Assembly (NCBI GenBank): GCA_938092135.1
Contig: CALLJL010000003.1
Coordinates: 186,001-250,000 of the forward strand
Reading direction: 5' to 3'
Length of the DNA stretch: 64,000 nucleotides
Source: an uncultured bacterium
Lineage (GTDB): Bacteria > Acidobacteriota > Aminicenantia > Aminicenantales > CALLJL01
Of this stretch, positions 1 through 8,327 are shown piece by piece. Each line of letters opens with the position of its first letter. The first letter of the stretch is position 1. The notes under the pieces are model-generated. The model worked only from the letters and a program-made list of their open reading frames with translations. It searched no databases and was not told the origin of the DNA. The translations under genes and the position numbers were made by a program.

Positions 1-1
1 A

Positions 2-655
2 AAAAAGAAACAGAAATCCCTTCATCGATATCTGATCTTTTATGAAAAAACTGGCTTAGCCCGCTTTCTTTCTCATCTCGATACAATGAGAACAATTGAG
101 CGAGCTTTACGTCGAGCCAAAATACAGTTAGCTTTTTCTCAGGGTTTTCATCCTAAGATGCTTTTAAGCTTTCCTCCTCCTCTTGCTCTCGGGATGGAAG
201 GTTATGGAGAATGTTTTGAATTAAAATCGTGGCAACCATTGGACGATCAAATTGTGATCCAGTTGAACCGATTTCTGCCATCAGGTTTAAGATTTACGGC
301 GATAAAGCAGGTTCCAGCTTCAGCTCCTTCTCTGACTAAAAGACTGAAGGCGGCTATTTATTTCCTTCCGCTCGATCGGCCTGAAATCAATGAAGCAATC
401 AATAAAATTAAAACAGGTATGGATAAGGACAAAAATCTTCTGGTTTGGCTCGAAAAGAAAATAGGCGAATTTGCTTCAAATCTTGGACCTGAAGAAAAAA
501 TATGGTTAGATTTATCCCGCTTAAGACTTTATTTTCAACTTTCCCCTACGGCTGCTTCTTTTCGGCCGCGAGATTTTATAGAGAAAAACCTTGGTCTTTC
601 TGAGTTAAGTCTTTATCTAGTCAGGGAGAAAATCATATTTAATGATGGGCAATGA
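2..655 (+). CDS. DUF2344 / TIGR03936 radical-SAM-linked protein, 5' end outside window
   Basis: The reading frame is open from base 2 through the first internal ATG at 86. The upstream codons encode KTGLARFLSHLD, the expected start of the DUF2344 (TIGR03936) domain, so the ATG at 86 is internal and the true start lies left of the window. Downstream the family pattern ALRRAKIQLAFSQGFHPK then LSFPPPLALGMEG is present. In many bacteria this domain sits beside or is fused to a TIGR03960 radical SAM protein; the KKKQK-type linker at the edge would fit either a fusion or a separate start just outside. The biochemical role of the family is not established. It ends with TGA at 653-655, 69 bases before the next gene. 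Confidence 0.85.
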   Translation, partial: KKKQKSLHRYLIFYEKTGLARFLSHLDTMRTIERALRRAKIQLAFSQGFHPKMLLSFPPPLALGMEGYGECFELKSWQPLDDQIVIQLNRFLPSGLRFTAIKQVPASAPSLTKRLKAAIYFLPLDRPEINEAINKIKTGMDKDKNLLVWLEKKIGEFASNLGPEEKIWLDLSRLRLYFQLSPTAASFRPRDFIEKNLGLSELSLYLVREKIIFNDGQ

Positions 656-724
656 AATTGACATCAGAATAGAAATTAGTTATAAGCCAATAAGCTTTGG
701 AACAAAAAATTAAAGGAGGCTAAA

Positions 725-1873
725 GTGATTGATTTTAGTTTGACAGAGGAACAATTGGCCCTTCAAGCTATGGCCAGGGAATTTGCCCTTAAAGAGATGA
801 GGCCAAATGCTGCTCGATATGATCGGGGTGATGAATTTCCCTGGCCCATTATGAAAAAGGCTTTTGAAGCTGGCTTTTTAACCTGCAATATCCCTGAAGA
901 GTATGGTGGGGGTGGCTTAGGCGAACTAGATACGGTCATTATTAGCGAAGAGCTTGCGGCTGGTTGTGCTGGTATGTTTACCACCATAATGGCCAATGGT
1001 TTAGCCTTTACGCCAATTATTCTTTTTGGGACTGAGGAGCAAAAAAAGAAATTTTTAACGCCCTTTACGCAGGAAATGGGTTTTGCCTCCTTTTGCCTGA
1101 CTGAAAGAGAGGCAGGCTCTGATGCTGGCTCTCTGAAAACGAGGGCTGAAAAGAAAGGCAATGAATATGTTATCAATGGTTCTAAATGCTTTATAACCAA
1201 CGGGGGCATTGCTAGACTATATGTTGTCTTTGCCAATACAGCCCCCGAGAAAGGAGCAAGGGGAATAAGTGCCTTTATTGTGCCGAGGGAAACTCCTGGG
1301 ATTACTATAGGCAAAGAAGAAGATAAGCTGGGCCATCGAGCTTCCAATACAGTAGAGCTTTTCTTTGAAGATGTTAGAGTTCCTGAAGAAAATCTTCTTG
1401 GAAGTGAGGGTTTGGGTTTTCTCATTGCCATGAAGACTCTGGATAAAACGAGAGTTTCCGTTGGAGCTGCAGGTGTCGGTTTGGCGAAAACAGCATTGGA
1501 ATATGCAATTAATTATGCTAAAACCAGAATTCAATTTGGCAAACCCATAGCTACTTTCCAACACATTGCCTTTAAAATTGCCCAACTGGCTATGGAGATA
1601 AATGCTGCCAGACAACTTGTTTATTATGCAGCTTGGCTGGCAGATCAGGGTAAGCCCTGTAGCAAAGAATCGGCAATGGCCAAATGCTTCGGATCTGATG
1701 TCGCTATGAAAGCCGCTTGCGAGTGCCTTCAAATCTTCGGCGGCTATGGTTACATGAAGGATTATCCGATGGAAAAACTTTTAAGAGACGCAAAGCTTCT
1801 TCAGATTTATGAAGGAACTAACGAAATTCAGCGACTAATCATTTCTAGGGAAGTAATTGGACCTATTAAATAA
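725..1873 (+). CDS. Acyl-CoA dehydrogenase
   Basis: A 382-residue FAD-dependent acyl-CoA dehydrogenase of typical length. It would oxidise an acyl-CoA to the 2-enoyl-CoA, passing electrons to electron-transfer flavoprotein. The family signature CLTEREAGSDAGSLKT lies near residue 130, and the C-terminal QIYEGTNEIQR motif carries the expected catalytic glutamate at about residue 363. Translation starts at a GTG preceded by AAAGGAGG. It stands alone: no etfAB or other beta-oxidation genes are adjacent, so the chain-length substrate (butyryl- or longer, or a branched acyl-CoA) cannot be told from context. Family assignment is secure, substrate is not. Confidence 0.95.
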   Translation: MIDFSLTEEQLALQAMAREFALKEMRPNAARYDRGDEFPWPIMKKAFEAGFLTCNIPEEYGGGGLGELDTVIISEELAAGCAGMFTTIMANGLAFTPIILFGTEEQKKKFLTPFTQEMGFASFCLTEREAGSDAGSLKTRAEKKGNEYVINGSKCFITNGGIARLYVVFANTAPEKGARGISAFIVPRETPGITIGKEEDKLGHRASNTVELFFEDVRVPEENLLGSEGLGFLIAMKTLDKTRVSVGAAGVGLAKTALEYAINYAKTRIQFGKPIATFQHIAFKIAQLAMEINAARQLVYYAAWLADQGKPCSKESAMAKCFGSDVAMKAACECLQIFGGYGYMKDYPMEKLLRDAKLLQIYEGTNEIQRLIISREVIGPIK

Positions 1874-1918
1874 AAAAGCAAAAAAATAAGTAATGCTTAA
1901 ATGATGAGAAAAAAAGAG

Positions 1919-1955
1919 AATTTAAATAAATTTAGAAATCTAATTTATTTAAATT
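1919..1955. terminator. AT-only perfect hairpin between convergent genes
   Basis: A 14-base perfect inverted repeat (AATTTAAATAAATT at 1919-1932, AATTTATTTAAATT at 1942-1955) with a 9-base loop, followed by T residues. It lies between the stop of the acyl-CoA dehydrogenase and the convergent exbD stop, so it could end transcription from both sides. There is no GC in the stem, so it would be a weak intrinsic terminator on its own; position is the main support. Confidence 0.45.
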
Positions 1956-1970
1956 TTTAAAAAATGATCG

Positions 1971-2366
1971 CTAATTGCCTTCTTCGGTGAAGTATTCTGG
2001 GATAAGACCAAGAGTTTCTACGCCCGCTCCTTTGGCAATATCAATGAGTTCCATAACCTGAACAAAGGGTAACTTGGCATCGGCTCGAATAAAAATGGTT
2101 TTGTCCTGACGGGCTGAATAAATGGCTCTTAATCTGTCTTGAAGCATAGCCAGATCAATCTGCTCCTGATTAATCATCACAGAAAGGTCTTTTTTCAGGG
2201 TTAAAACGATAATTCCAGCCGGAATACCACCGCCAGTATCCTGAGCTGTTTCAGGTAGCTTAACGTCGATTCCCTTTTGGACCATGGGAGTAATAACCAT
2301 AAAAATAATCAGGAGAACGAGGAGAACGTCACACAAAGGGACAACATTTGGTTCAGCCTTGGCCAT
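1971..2366 (-). CDS. exbD: Biopolymer transport protein ExbD/TolR family
   Basis: A 131-residue ExbD/TolR protein, a stator subunit that couples the proton gradient across the inner membrane to TonB or Tol function. The single membrane segment follows a short N-terminus (VPLCDVLLVLLIIFMVITP) with the conserved proton-carrying aspartate at residue 13; the rest is the periplasmic domain. AAGGAGG sits just upstream of the ATG. The usual partners exbB/tolQ and tonB are not adjacent, so it is an orphan here and must pair with genes elsewhere. It could serve the TonB-receptor-like protein at 34-36.8 kb, which is inference. ExbD versus TolR cannot be decided from sequence alone. Confidence 0.9.
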   Translation of the reverse strand: MAKAEPNVVPLCDVLLVLLIIFMVITPMVQKGIDVKLPETAQDTGGGIPAGIIVLTLKKDLSVMINQEQIDLAMLQDRLRAIYSARQDKTIFIRADAKLPFVQVMELIDIAKGAGVETLGLIPEYFTEEGN

Positions 2367-3485
2367 AATAGCCTCCTTAATATCTTTCTTTAAGTTTTAA
2401 TTTTAAAGCAATTCCTTTACCTTTGTCAATTAGGACACTTCATTTAGGTATAAACATGGTATTCAGGTTATTTGGAAAAGGCCCTATAAAAAAGACAGGG
2501 TGATCAAGTCATCGTACTTAAGCCTTAGAAATCAATGAAATTAATTCACTTAATTTTGGCAAAAGGAAAGATTTCTCCCTTAAAAGTTTTAAGCAAAATC
2601 TTGTAAGAAGGGGAGTAAACCTTCTGGAGAGCGGATTCATTTTCAGGTTGGTCTGAGGAAATCTGCGACCAATCGGCTTTGGCTTCAATCAAATTGCGCT
2701 CTCCATTTGTGGATAATATATAGCGACTTGATTTAGACTTATGCACGAATCTTGATTTAAAATTTTAGGTGAGCTCTCATTAGCTACCTGAAGTGGCTTT
2801 TGTTTCTTTGGGTTGAATTAGATATGTTTCCTGGCCTTTATTTCTTTCTCTTTCCTTATCCTGGATGCCCTGTTACTGTCAATGACAAGTTTTTATGGAT
2901 CAAGATGACAGTTGTTTCGCCTATACGTAGTAAAGTAGAGGCCAAACCAAGCCTCATGATAGCCCCTACCGCAGCATTCATCAAAGGGATCTACAATAAA
3001 ACCCTAGCATGTTCATCTCCAGCATCGGTTGAGCAGCTAAATACGCTTTCTCTTGCTTGTATCGTTTTAGATGGTTATTAGTCTAACTAAGAACAGAGTT
3101 GCCAGCATTTTTAAAATTTTCTTTGACATTGGAGCCCCTTCCTTAATTTATTTTTATTAGGGGCTTCTATTTTTACTCGATGTATAGCTTCCAAACTTTC
3201 AGGAACTTATAAAAATGAGATTTCTTTAGTTATATCATTTTCAGATTGTTTAAGGATGAAATCAGTAATGATAGAACTGCGTTTTCTATCGATCCATTAT
3301 CATAAGGAAAAACGCCTTTCCTTCATGGCTTACCTCGTGGGTTAGTGTTTTTACCTTCATAGTTTAAAACCGAGTCTCTACCCCTTTTAACCCTGAAAAA
3401 AGATGCTTCTTGTCAAGATCATGTAGAGGTTCAAATAATCAGTAACCCAGTAATTTTCTAATTTTTTTCCCATTTCTGATTTTAT
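2367..3485. other. Gene-poor stretch of about 1.1 kb
   Basis: This stretch carries no convincing gene. It contains a 66-codon minus-strand frame (see next entry), a 93-codon plus-strand frame without a ribosome site or family resemblance, and an imperfect hairpin near 3139-3172 (AGCCCCT / AGGGGCT) followed by a T-rich run. It leads on the left into the IS481-type transposase remnant, and the whole 2.4-3.86 kb interval looks like decayed mobile DNA. Confidence 0.5.
2546..2746 (-). CDS. Possible small hypothetical protein or gene fragment
   Basis: A 66-codon frame with GTG start and a charged, plausible amino-acid composition (for example NGERNLIEAKADW). There is no Shine-Dalgarno sequence and I recognise no family. 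It sits in a gene-poor stretch with transposase debris, so it may be a fragment of a decayed gene rather than a working one. Confidence 0.2.
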   Translation of the reverse strand: MHKSKSSRYILSTNGERNLIEAKADWSQISSDQPENESALQKVYSPSYKILLKTFKGEIFPFAKIK

Positions 3486-3800
3486 TGATAAGGAGCCAAA
3501 TAATCATGGCCCTGAGGGAGTCTGATGTAATTATTAATATAAGCCCATTTTTCTATTTACCCACATGTTCTTCCGAGTTTAGGTCAGCATCATAGACTTT
3601 ACAAAAGTCTTCGTAGCGGGTCTGGTTAGTTCCATCCGTTTGTCCATTCAATTTAGGAGATTTGATAGGAAATTAAAAAAGAATAATGTTTTTGCTCCTG
3701 ATAGCCTCTTCAAATTGACCTTTGAATTCTGAGACGCCACGATCTGGATAGTCTGGATAGCCAATGGAAATTTCTTGCTCAGATAAAGTGGCCACCTTTA
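3486..3800 (-). pseudogene. IS481-type (rve/DDE) transposase remnant
   Basis: Minus-strand translation shows the C-terminal half of an IS481-like integrase-core transposase in pieces. One frame gives DRGVSEFKGQFEEAI, an in-frame stop, SPKLNGQTDGTNQTRYEDF, then a second stop; a shifted frame continues WAYINNYIRLPQGHDYLAPYQ. These match the family pattern D-G-SEFKGEFEEA, SPKLNG-VER-NRT--EEF and YNYIRPHQALGYLTP. At least two stops and one frameshift make it dead. The N-terminal half is missing: the TIGR04076 gene begins 59 bases beyond. I see no terminal inverted repeats. Confidence 0.75.
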
Positions 3801-3858
3801 TATTGCCATCTTATAAAAGCCAAGGTATATTAAAAGAAAAACAAAAAGAGGAGGAGGG

Positions 3859-4131
3859 ATGAAGGAACTTAAGGTTGAAGTAGTAGAAATTAAAGAGCGG
3901 TGCGGCGCTAAACATAAAGTCGGCGATTGTTTTTTCATCCGGGGCGAAGGAACAATTGAAATTCCCGCCGGTAAACGGGTATGCCTTTTTGCTCTTAATA
4001 GTCTTTTTCCTTTCTTAACTGCTAAACAGCGGGAGGATGAACTTCCCGAGGATGATTGGATTGCTGAAACTGAATACCTGACCTGCCCCGATCCCAAGGG
4101 AGTAGTTTTCAAAGTTACCTGTCTCGATTAA
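3859..4131 (+). CDS. TIGR04076 family protein
   Basis: A 90-residue protein with the TIGR04076 pattern: a short N-terminal strand, CGAKHKVGDCFFI, a middle FALNSLFPFL segment, and a CPDPKGVVFKV end. Conserved cysteines in C-x-x-x-HKVGD and CPDP suggest metal or redox chemistry, but the family has no established function. Start is an ATG preceded by GAGGAGGG. It lies alone between a transposase remnant and a convergent glycosyltransferase gene 24 bases away. Confidence 0.8.
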   Translation: MKELKVEVVEIKERCGAKHKVGDCFFIRGEGTIEIPAGKRVCLFALNSLFPFLTAKQREDELPEDDWIAETEYLTCPDPKGVVFKVTCLD

Positions 4132-4155
4132 AGAGCCAAGAATAAATTAACTTAT

Positions 4156-5199
4156 TTAAGCAGAAAGAGTAAGTTTCTTTACAGTTTGTTCCCAGGTTAT
4201 TGATTTAACAAAATCAAAAGCTTTTTGACCAAGAGAGGCAGCTAGATCTGGCTCAAATATTATTTTTTCAATGGCTGAGGCTATGGCCGCTGGATCAGGA
4301 GAGACAATAAAGCCACCCCCTGAAAGAGAAACGAGCTCAGCTGGTCCGCCGCTATCTTGACAGGTAATAACAGCCTTTCTTGAGGAAAAAGCCTCTACCG
4401 TCACCAAACCATAATCCTCTTGATAGGGGCCAAAATAAACAGCGCGGCATTCAGCGTAGGCCTGAAGAAGAGAGGTTTCATCTAACCAACCGGTGATAAT
4501 AATTTTTTCTTCAAGGCTTAGTTGCCGAATAAGTTTTTCAAGTTCTGGCCTTTCGGGGCCATCTCCAATGATGATTATTTTTATTGATTTTGAGGCCAGA
4601 TGAGCAGCGGCTTTTATTAGCAAGTCGAGGCGCTTTAGTTTTTGAAGTCTGGAAATAGCCAAGATGAAATCACCGTATTCTTTAAAACGATAAGGCCTTT
4701 GCGGCGCGGGTGGATATAGAACTTCCGAATTAATTTTTCCCCATTTTTGGAGTCTCTGTTGAATTGTTTTAGATTGAGCATAAATTTTGGTTATCCTATG
4801 TTTAAATAAATAATTATCAAGGCGATGAAGAAGCCAACGTTTTAAGCTTTCCTTGATCTTTAGCTTGAATGATAAAGGGGCTGAAAACTGATTCCATAGG
4901 TCATAATATTCCCTAAAACGATGATTGAGCCAGTTGACATGAACCGGATGTTGAACGGCAAAACTGGGAAAGCGAAAGGAAATAACCAGATCAATCTTTC
5001 GGCCAAGCCCATCTTCACTGACATCAGTCAACCAATTGGCCATATAAGCTTGGAAAATGCGGCCAAAGCGATTTTGAGGGGTCAGGATAAGCTCAGCCTG
5101 GTGGCCAGCGTTTTGCAAAGCCTTAACTGTTGATTGAGCGATAATTAAATGGCCCCCATGGACAAAGGGAACATGGGAGGTAACAACAGCAATTCTCAT
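4156..5199 (-). CDS. Family 4 glycosyltransferase (GT-B)
   Basis: A 347-residue GT4-type glycosyltransferase. The N-terminal domain begins MRIAVVTSHVPFVHGG with the glycine-rich acceptor loop. The C-terminal nucleotide-sugar domain has ILAISRLQKLKRLDLLIKA, IIIGDGPERPELEKL and the E-x7-E motif EDYGLVTVE (E261 and E269). Such retaining enzymes transfer a sugar from an NDP- or GDP-sugar onto a lipid-linked glycan, exopolysaccharide or small acceptor in the cytoplasm. No other glycan genes are adjacent, so the acceptor is unknown. Confidence 0.9.
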   Translation of the reverse strand: MRIAVVTSHVPFVHGGHLIIAQSTVKALQNAGHQAELILTPQNRFGRIFQAYMANWLTDVSEDGLGRKIDLVISFRFPSFAVQHPVHVNWLNHRFREYYDLWNQFSAPLSFKLKIKESLKRWLLHRLDNYLFKHRITKIYAQSKTIQQRLQKWGKINSEVLYPPAPQRPYRFKEYGDFILAISRLQKLKRLDLLIKAAAHLASKSIKIIIIGDGPERPELEKLIRQLSLEEKIIITGWLDETSLLQAYAECRAVYFGPYQEDYGLVTVEAFSSRKAVITCQDSGGPAELVSLSGGGFIVSPDPAAIASAIEKIIFEPDLAASLGQKAFDFVKSITWEQTVKKLTLSA

Positions 5200-5384
5200 C
5201 TTATATCCCTGGAGAACTTAAATTAAAGAAAAAAAATATTTCATTCTTCTTTGAATTAGCCAGTGGCCATATAGATTTGCCTTTGAAAGTTTAATTATTT
5301 TTTGTTTTTGTATTAATTCCTGTAAATCCATTATTATTTCAAATTAGTGGAAAATCTGAAGCTTGAAATCAAAAGGGTAGTTCC

Positions 5385-5780
5385 TCAAGTAAGAGTTTTA
5401 AGAGCCTTTCTATGATTGCTGGTATTAAAAACAAGCAAAGCCTTTCCCAGACCGGCTGAAGTTCCATAGCAATGATGAATGTCAATAGCGGCATTACCTA
5501 ATAGAGCCCCTATTTCAGCTCCAGCTCCTATCCGATCGCTAATCTCGCAGGTAATAACCTTTTCAATTTTAACCTTATAGCCAAGACTCCGGAGGCACTT
5601 TCGGGCCTTAGAATTATCTGAAGTTATCAAATAAAAAAGGCCTTTTTCATTCAGCGATTGGGCACATAATGCAATTAAATTAATTCCGGCATTAGCTAAA
5701 GTACTTAAAACTCTCCCCAAGATGCCAGGTTCATTGGGAGTTATTACTTGAAGTTCAGTGGCCTCTAAAACCTTAAACAC
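5385..5780 (-). CDS. Tandem ACT-domain protein
   Basis: A small protein of two ACT domains: the first has TPNEPGILGRVLSTLANAGINL, split by me as the NEPGILGRV ligand turn and the helix after it, the second starts near DRIGAGAEIG. Stand-alone ACT pairs usually bind amino acids and regulate biosynthesis or transport. I prefer the GTG at 5780-5778, 6 bases after a GGAGG, over a TTG at 5795 that lies inside that ribosome site. It is transcribed divergently from the glutamine amidotransferase gene, with a GATAA repeat between. Ligand unknown. Confidence 0.75.
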   Translation of the reverse strand: MFKVLEATELQVITPNEPGILGRVLSTLANAGINLIALCAQSLNEKGLFYLITSDNSKARKCLRSLGYKVKIEKVITCEISDRIGAGAEIGALLGNAAIDIHHCYGTSAGLGKALLVFNTSNHRKALKTLT

Positions 5781-5844
5781 TTTTTGCCTCCTCAAAGCTA
5801 AGAATTATAACAAAAAAAGGGAATTGAATTCAAAAAACGTAAAA

Positions 5845-5868
5845 GATAAGATAAGATAAGATAAGATA
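5845..5868. repeat. GATAA pentanucleotide tandem repeat
   Basis: Four exact GATAA copies plus a partial GATA, in the 119-base gap between the divergent ACT gene (start 5780) and amidotransferase gene (start 5900). Copy-number change would alter promoter spacing rather than a reading frame. Confidence 0.9.
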
Positions 5869-5899
5869 CCTATTAAAATTTTCCATCTGGAGGCCGCTG

Positions 5900-6586
5900 A
5901 TGAGTAAAGAGCCAAGGGTAGCCATAATTGACAACTCCATTTTCCCAGATCTATATAAGCCTGTTGATCACTGGAAAAAATACCTTTCTATTCCCTTCCA
6001 ATCCTTTCGAGCCCCTGAAGGAGTGCTCCCTGATTTAGATGATGGTTTTACCCACATTATCTTAACTGGCTCTGAAGCATCCATTGTTGAAAGAGATGAT
6101 TGGGTTTACCAAGAAGTGGATTTTATTCGGCAGGCATTTAATCGAAATCTGGCTCTTCTTGGAAGCTGTTATGGCCATCAACTTCTAGTTTTTTCCCTAC
6201 TGGGGGAAGCCCATGTCCGTCGCTCTCCCCAGCCTGAAATAGGCTGGATAAAGATCAGGGCTTCTCAGCTTCATGAGCTTTTTGGATGGAGAGAGGAATT
6301 TTATTCTTTTTCAATTCATTTTGATGAAGTTATTGATCTTAAACCCCCCTTTCATGCTTTGGCTGAGACCGAAATATGCCCGATCCAAGCTTTCGAGATA
6401 AAAGGGGAGAGGGTCTGGGGGATTCAATTTCATCCAGAAATTAATGTTGAGGAAGCCCGATTTTTCCTTAACGAACTTATTTTGAGAGGTTGGCCCAATC
6501 AGGATCTTTTGGCTCAGGCTCTAAGGATGGAAACAAAAGACTCTGGGATAATTAATTCAATCTTATCTTTCTTTCTTTCGCATTAA
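5900..6586 (+). CDS. Class I glutamine amidotransferase-like protein
   Basis: A 228-residue stand-alone class I (triad) glutamine amidotransferase domain. The nucleophile elbow GSCYGHQLL places the cysteine at residue 90, and QFHPEIN places the histidine and glutamate at 178 and 180, so the triad is complete. It resembles the GMP-synthase-like or gamma-glutamyl peptide-cleaving group rather than a subunit of a named synthetase, because no synthetase gene is next to it. GGAGG lies 10 bases before the ATG. Likely cytoplasmic hydrolysis of glutamine or a gamma-glutamyl compound; the exact substrate is unknown. Confidence 0.85.
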   Translation: MSKEPRVAIIDNSIFPDLYKPVDHWKKYLSIPFQSFRAPEGVLPDLDDGFTHIILTGSEASIVERDDWVYQEVDFIRQAFNRNLALLGSCYGHQLLVFSLLGEAHVRRSPQPEIGWIKIRASQLHELFGWREEFYSFSIHFDEVIDLKPPFHALAETEICPIQAFEIKGERVWGIQFHPEINVEEARFFLNELILRGWPNQDLLAQALRMETKDSGIINSILSFFLSH

Positions 6587-6684
6587 ATTTCAATCTAATT
6601 TAACCTAAAAAGAGGATGAAAATAACCCACGTATTGATTAAAAGATTTATAAACAAAAAAAATATCTTAGCGAAACGATTTTTC

Positions 6685-6713
6685 TTGACAATTCTATTAT
6701 TTTTTTCTAATTT
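6685..6713 (+). promoter_or_regulatory. Candidate sigma70-type promoter for the PKD protein gene
   Basis: TTGACA at 6685-6690 and TAATTT at 6708-6713 with a 17-base spacer, about 60 bases ahead of the start codon. The -35 is perfect, the -10 is weak and the whole region is AT-rich. Confidence 0.4.
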
Positions 6714-6774
6714 AAAATTGAACTCTGTCAATAAAAATAATCAGATATATACTTAAAATTAAAGGAGGTAATCA

Positions 6775-8232
6775 ATGCAAAAAAGAGCGTTTATTTGTCT
6801 GATGATCGTCAGCCTGCTGTTTTTATCCTCTATCTCGTTAGCTCAAACTAAAAAATTGACTTCCGTTGGCCGTTACACCTTTGTTCGCATAAGAGGAGTT
6901 GTGCCGACTCAAGAAGTAATGAAGCGTCTTGTCGACCTTTATGCGGGTGATATTAAATATGGTTTTGATTTAGCTGGTTACGGTGATCTCTATCTCCCCT
7001 TCATGGAGCAACTAAAGACTTCCCAATTCGAAGAGAAGTCTTTACCGGTTGGTGATAAATTGATGTGGATGCTTTTCCGCTCCCAGGGAAAAATAAAAAT
7101 AGTTAAAGACTTAGAATGGGCTGGGAAAAAGCCCCTGGATGTTTTTGCCTTCTATGTAATCAAGGATTGGAAAAAGTATGAATTTATAATGCCAAGACCA
7201 TGCGGTAATATTTCTCTTCGTAAAATTGAAGAGGTTGCCCCTCCTGAGGCTGTCTGTAGTCTGACTGTAACTCCGTCGAAAGTAAACATAAAGGACAGTG
7301 TGGTTATCGATATGAGCGGAAGTCAAAACGCTAAAGCCATGATGGTCGATGTTTTCGGGCCTGACGGAGTTAAAATAATCACTCACAAGCTCACTCCCGA
7401 TAACGCTAAGATAACAATGACTCTGGATAAACCTGGTGATTATCGTTTTCAGGGTATAGCCATTAATTTGGCCGATAAACCATCGACCAATCCTTGTGAA
7501 GCCAAAGTTCATGTCAATTACCCGCCCGTTTGTAAAATAGCTGTTCCCTGCGTTACCTGCGTTAATTATGTGGGCAAACCAATAACTTTTGATGCTTCCG
7601 AGTCGACTGATCCTGATGGTGAGGTTGTTAGGGTCGATTTTGAGCTTCTGGATAAAAGTGGTCAAGTTATTGATAAATTTACCTCCACAGGTAAGCCCTT
7701 TACTTGGACAAAGACTTTTTCAAAGGGTGGGACATTTACCATCACGGCTATAGCAACAGACGACTTTGGCGCTGTTTCTGAACAGTGCCGGACGAGCTTT
7801 GAAGTAACTCCAAAGAGAAGTTTCTTTGTAGCTGAAGGTGGCCCTCTTTTTGCAAAAGGAAGCCATGGCCCCTATTTCTTTGGTCGTCTCGGTTTTCTTT
7901 ACAGGCTGATCCCCAATCCCCTTGATTTACTTATTAGCGCCGGTCCGGGCATTGCTCTAAAAGGTGATCCCTGGAAGTCCTTCCTCATGGGCAATATCCT
8001 TCTCCTTTATCACCAGGGACCAGCCTTCTTTGGTGGCGGCTTTGGTTTCTCCACTAAATCAAGAGAAGATCAGAAAGGTTCCTTGGAACTGGTGGGTGAA
8101 TTAGGTGTGAACGTTTTTAATTATTATACATCAGCTGGGTCTCTCTTCTTTGAAGCTAGGGGAGCTTTAGGTGAAGACCGTTCATTCTCCAAAAATCATA
8201 AATTCTTGCTCGGTTTTCGTCTCCTTTTCTAA
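6775..8232 (+). CDS. Secreted PKD-domain protein with C-terminal barrel-like region
   Basis: A 485-residue exported protein. A signal peptide covers about residues 1-24 (cut after SISLAQ-like sequence). The middle has two immunoglobulin/PKD-like folds; the clearer one runs from about residue 250 to 345 with the PKD-type FDASESTDPDGEVV and the closing ITAIATDDFGAVSE, plus a cluster of cysteines (PCVTCVNY). The last 130 residues alternate glycine and aromatic residues and end LLGFRLLF with a terminal phenylalanine, typical of outer-membrane beta-strands. AAAGGAGG precedes the ATG. Probably surface-anchored or an envelope structural protein; no enzyme motif is visible. Confidence 0.75.
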   Translation: MQKRAFICLMIVSLLFLSSISLAQTKKLTSVGRYTFVRIRGVVPTQEVMKRLVDLYAGDIKYGFDLAGYGDLYLPFMEQLKTSQFEEKSLPVGDKLMWMLFRSQGKIKIVKDLEWAGKKPLDVFAFYVIKDWKKYEFIMPRPCGNISLRKIEEVAPPEAVCSLTVTPSKVNIKDSVVIDMSGSQNAKAMMVDVFGPDGVKIITHKLTPDNAKITMTLDKPGDYRFQGIAINLADKPSTNPCEAKVHVNYPPVCKIAVPCVTCVNYVGKPITFDASESTDPDGEVVRVDFELLDKSGQVIDKFTSTGKPFTWTKTFSKGGTFTITAIATDDFGAVSEQCRTSFEVTPKRSFFVAEGGPLFAKGSHGPYFFGRLGFLYRLIPNPLDLLISAGPGIALKGDPWKSFLMGNILLLYHQGPAFFGGGFGFSTKSREDQKGSLELVGELGVNVFNYYTSAGSLFFEARGALGEDRSFSKNHKFLLGFRLLF

Positions 8233-8243
8233 GGCTAAAGATG

Positions 8244-8278
8244 AAAAAAGGCCGGTCCCCTAGGGGCCGGCCTTTTTT
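8244..8278. terminator. Strong bidirectional intrinsic terminator
   Basis: AAAAAAGGCCGG at 8244-8255 pairs with CCGGCCTTTTTT at 8267-8278, and the intervening CCCC/GGGG extends the stem. It has an A-run on one side and a T-run on the other, and lies between the convergent PKD and BNR propeller genes, so it should work for both strands. Confidence 0.9.
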
Positions 8279-8327
8279 ATTTGTCCCTTTTATTTCTCAA
8301 AAGTCGAAATCTGTTTTATTTCGTTTT

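Noticed and set aside
763..1431. Long minus-strand frame antisense to the acyl-CoA dehydrogenase
   Set aside because: Antisense shadow of a clear gene, no ribosome site, no family.
2800..3081. 93-codon plus-strand frame
   Set aside because: No ribosome site, no recognisable family, unusual composition, and located in decayed mobile DNA.
5845..5868. GATAA repeat as CRISPR-like array
   Set aside because: Units are contiguous 5-mers without spacers.
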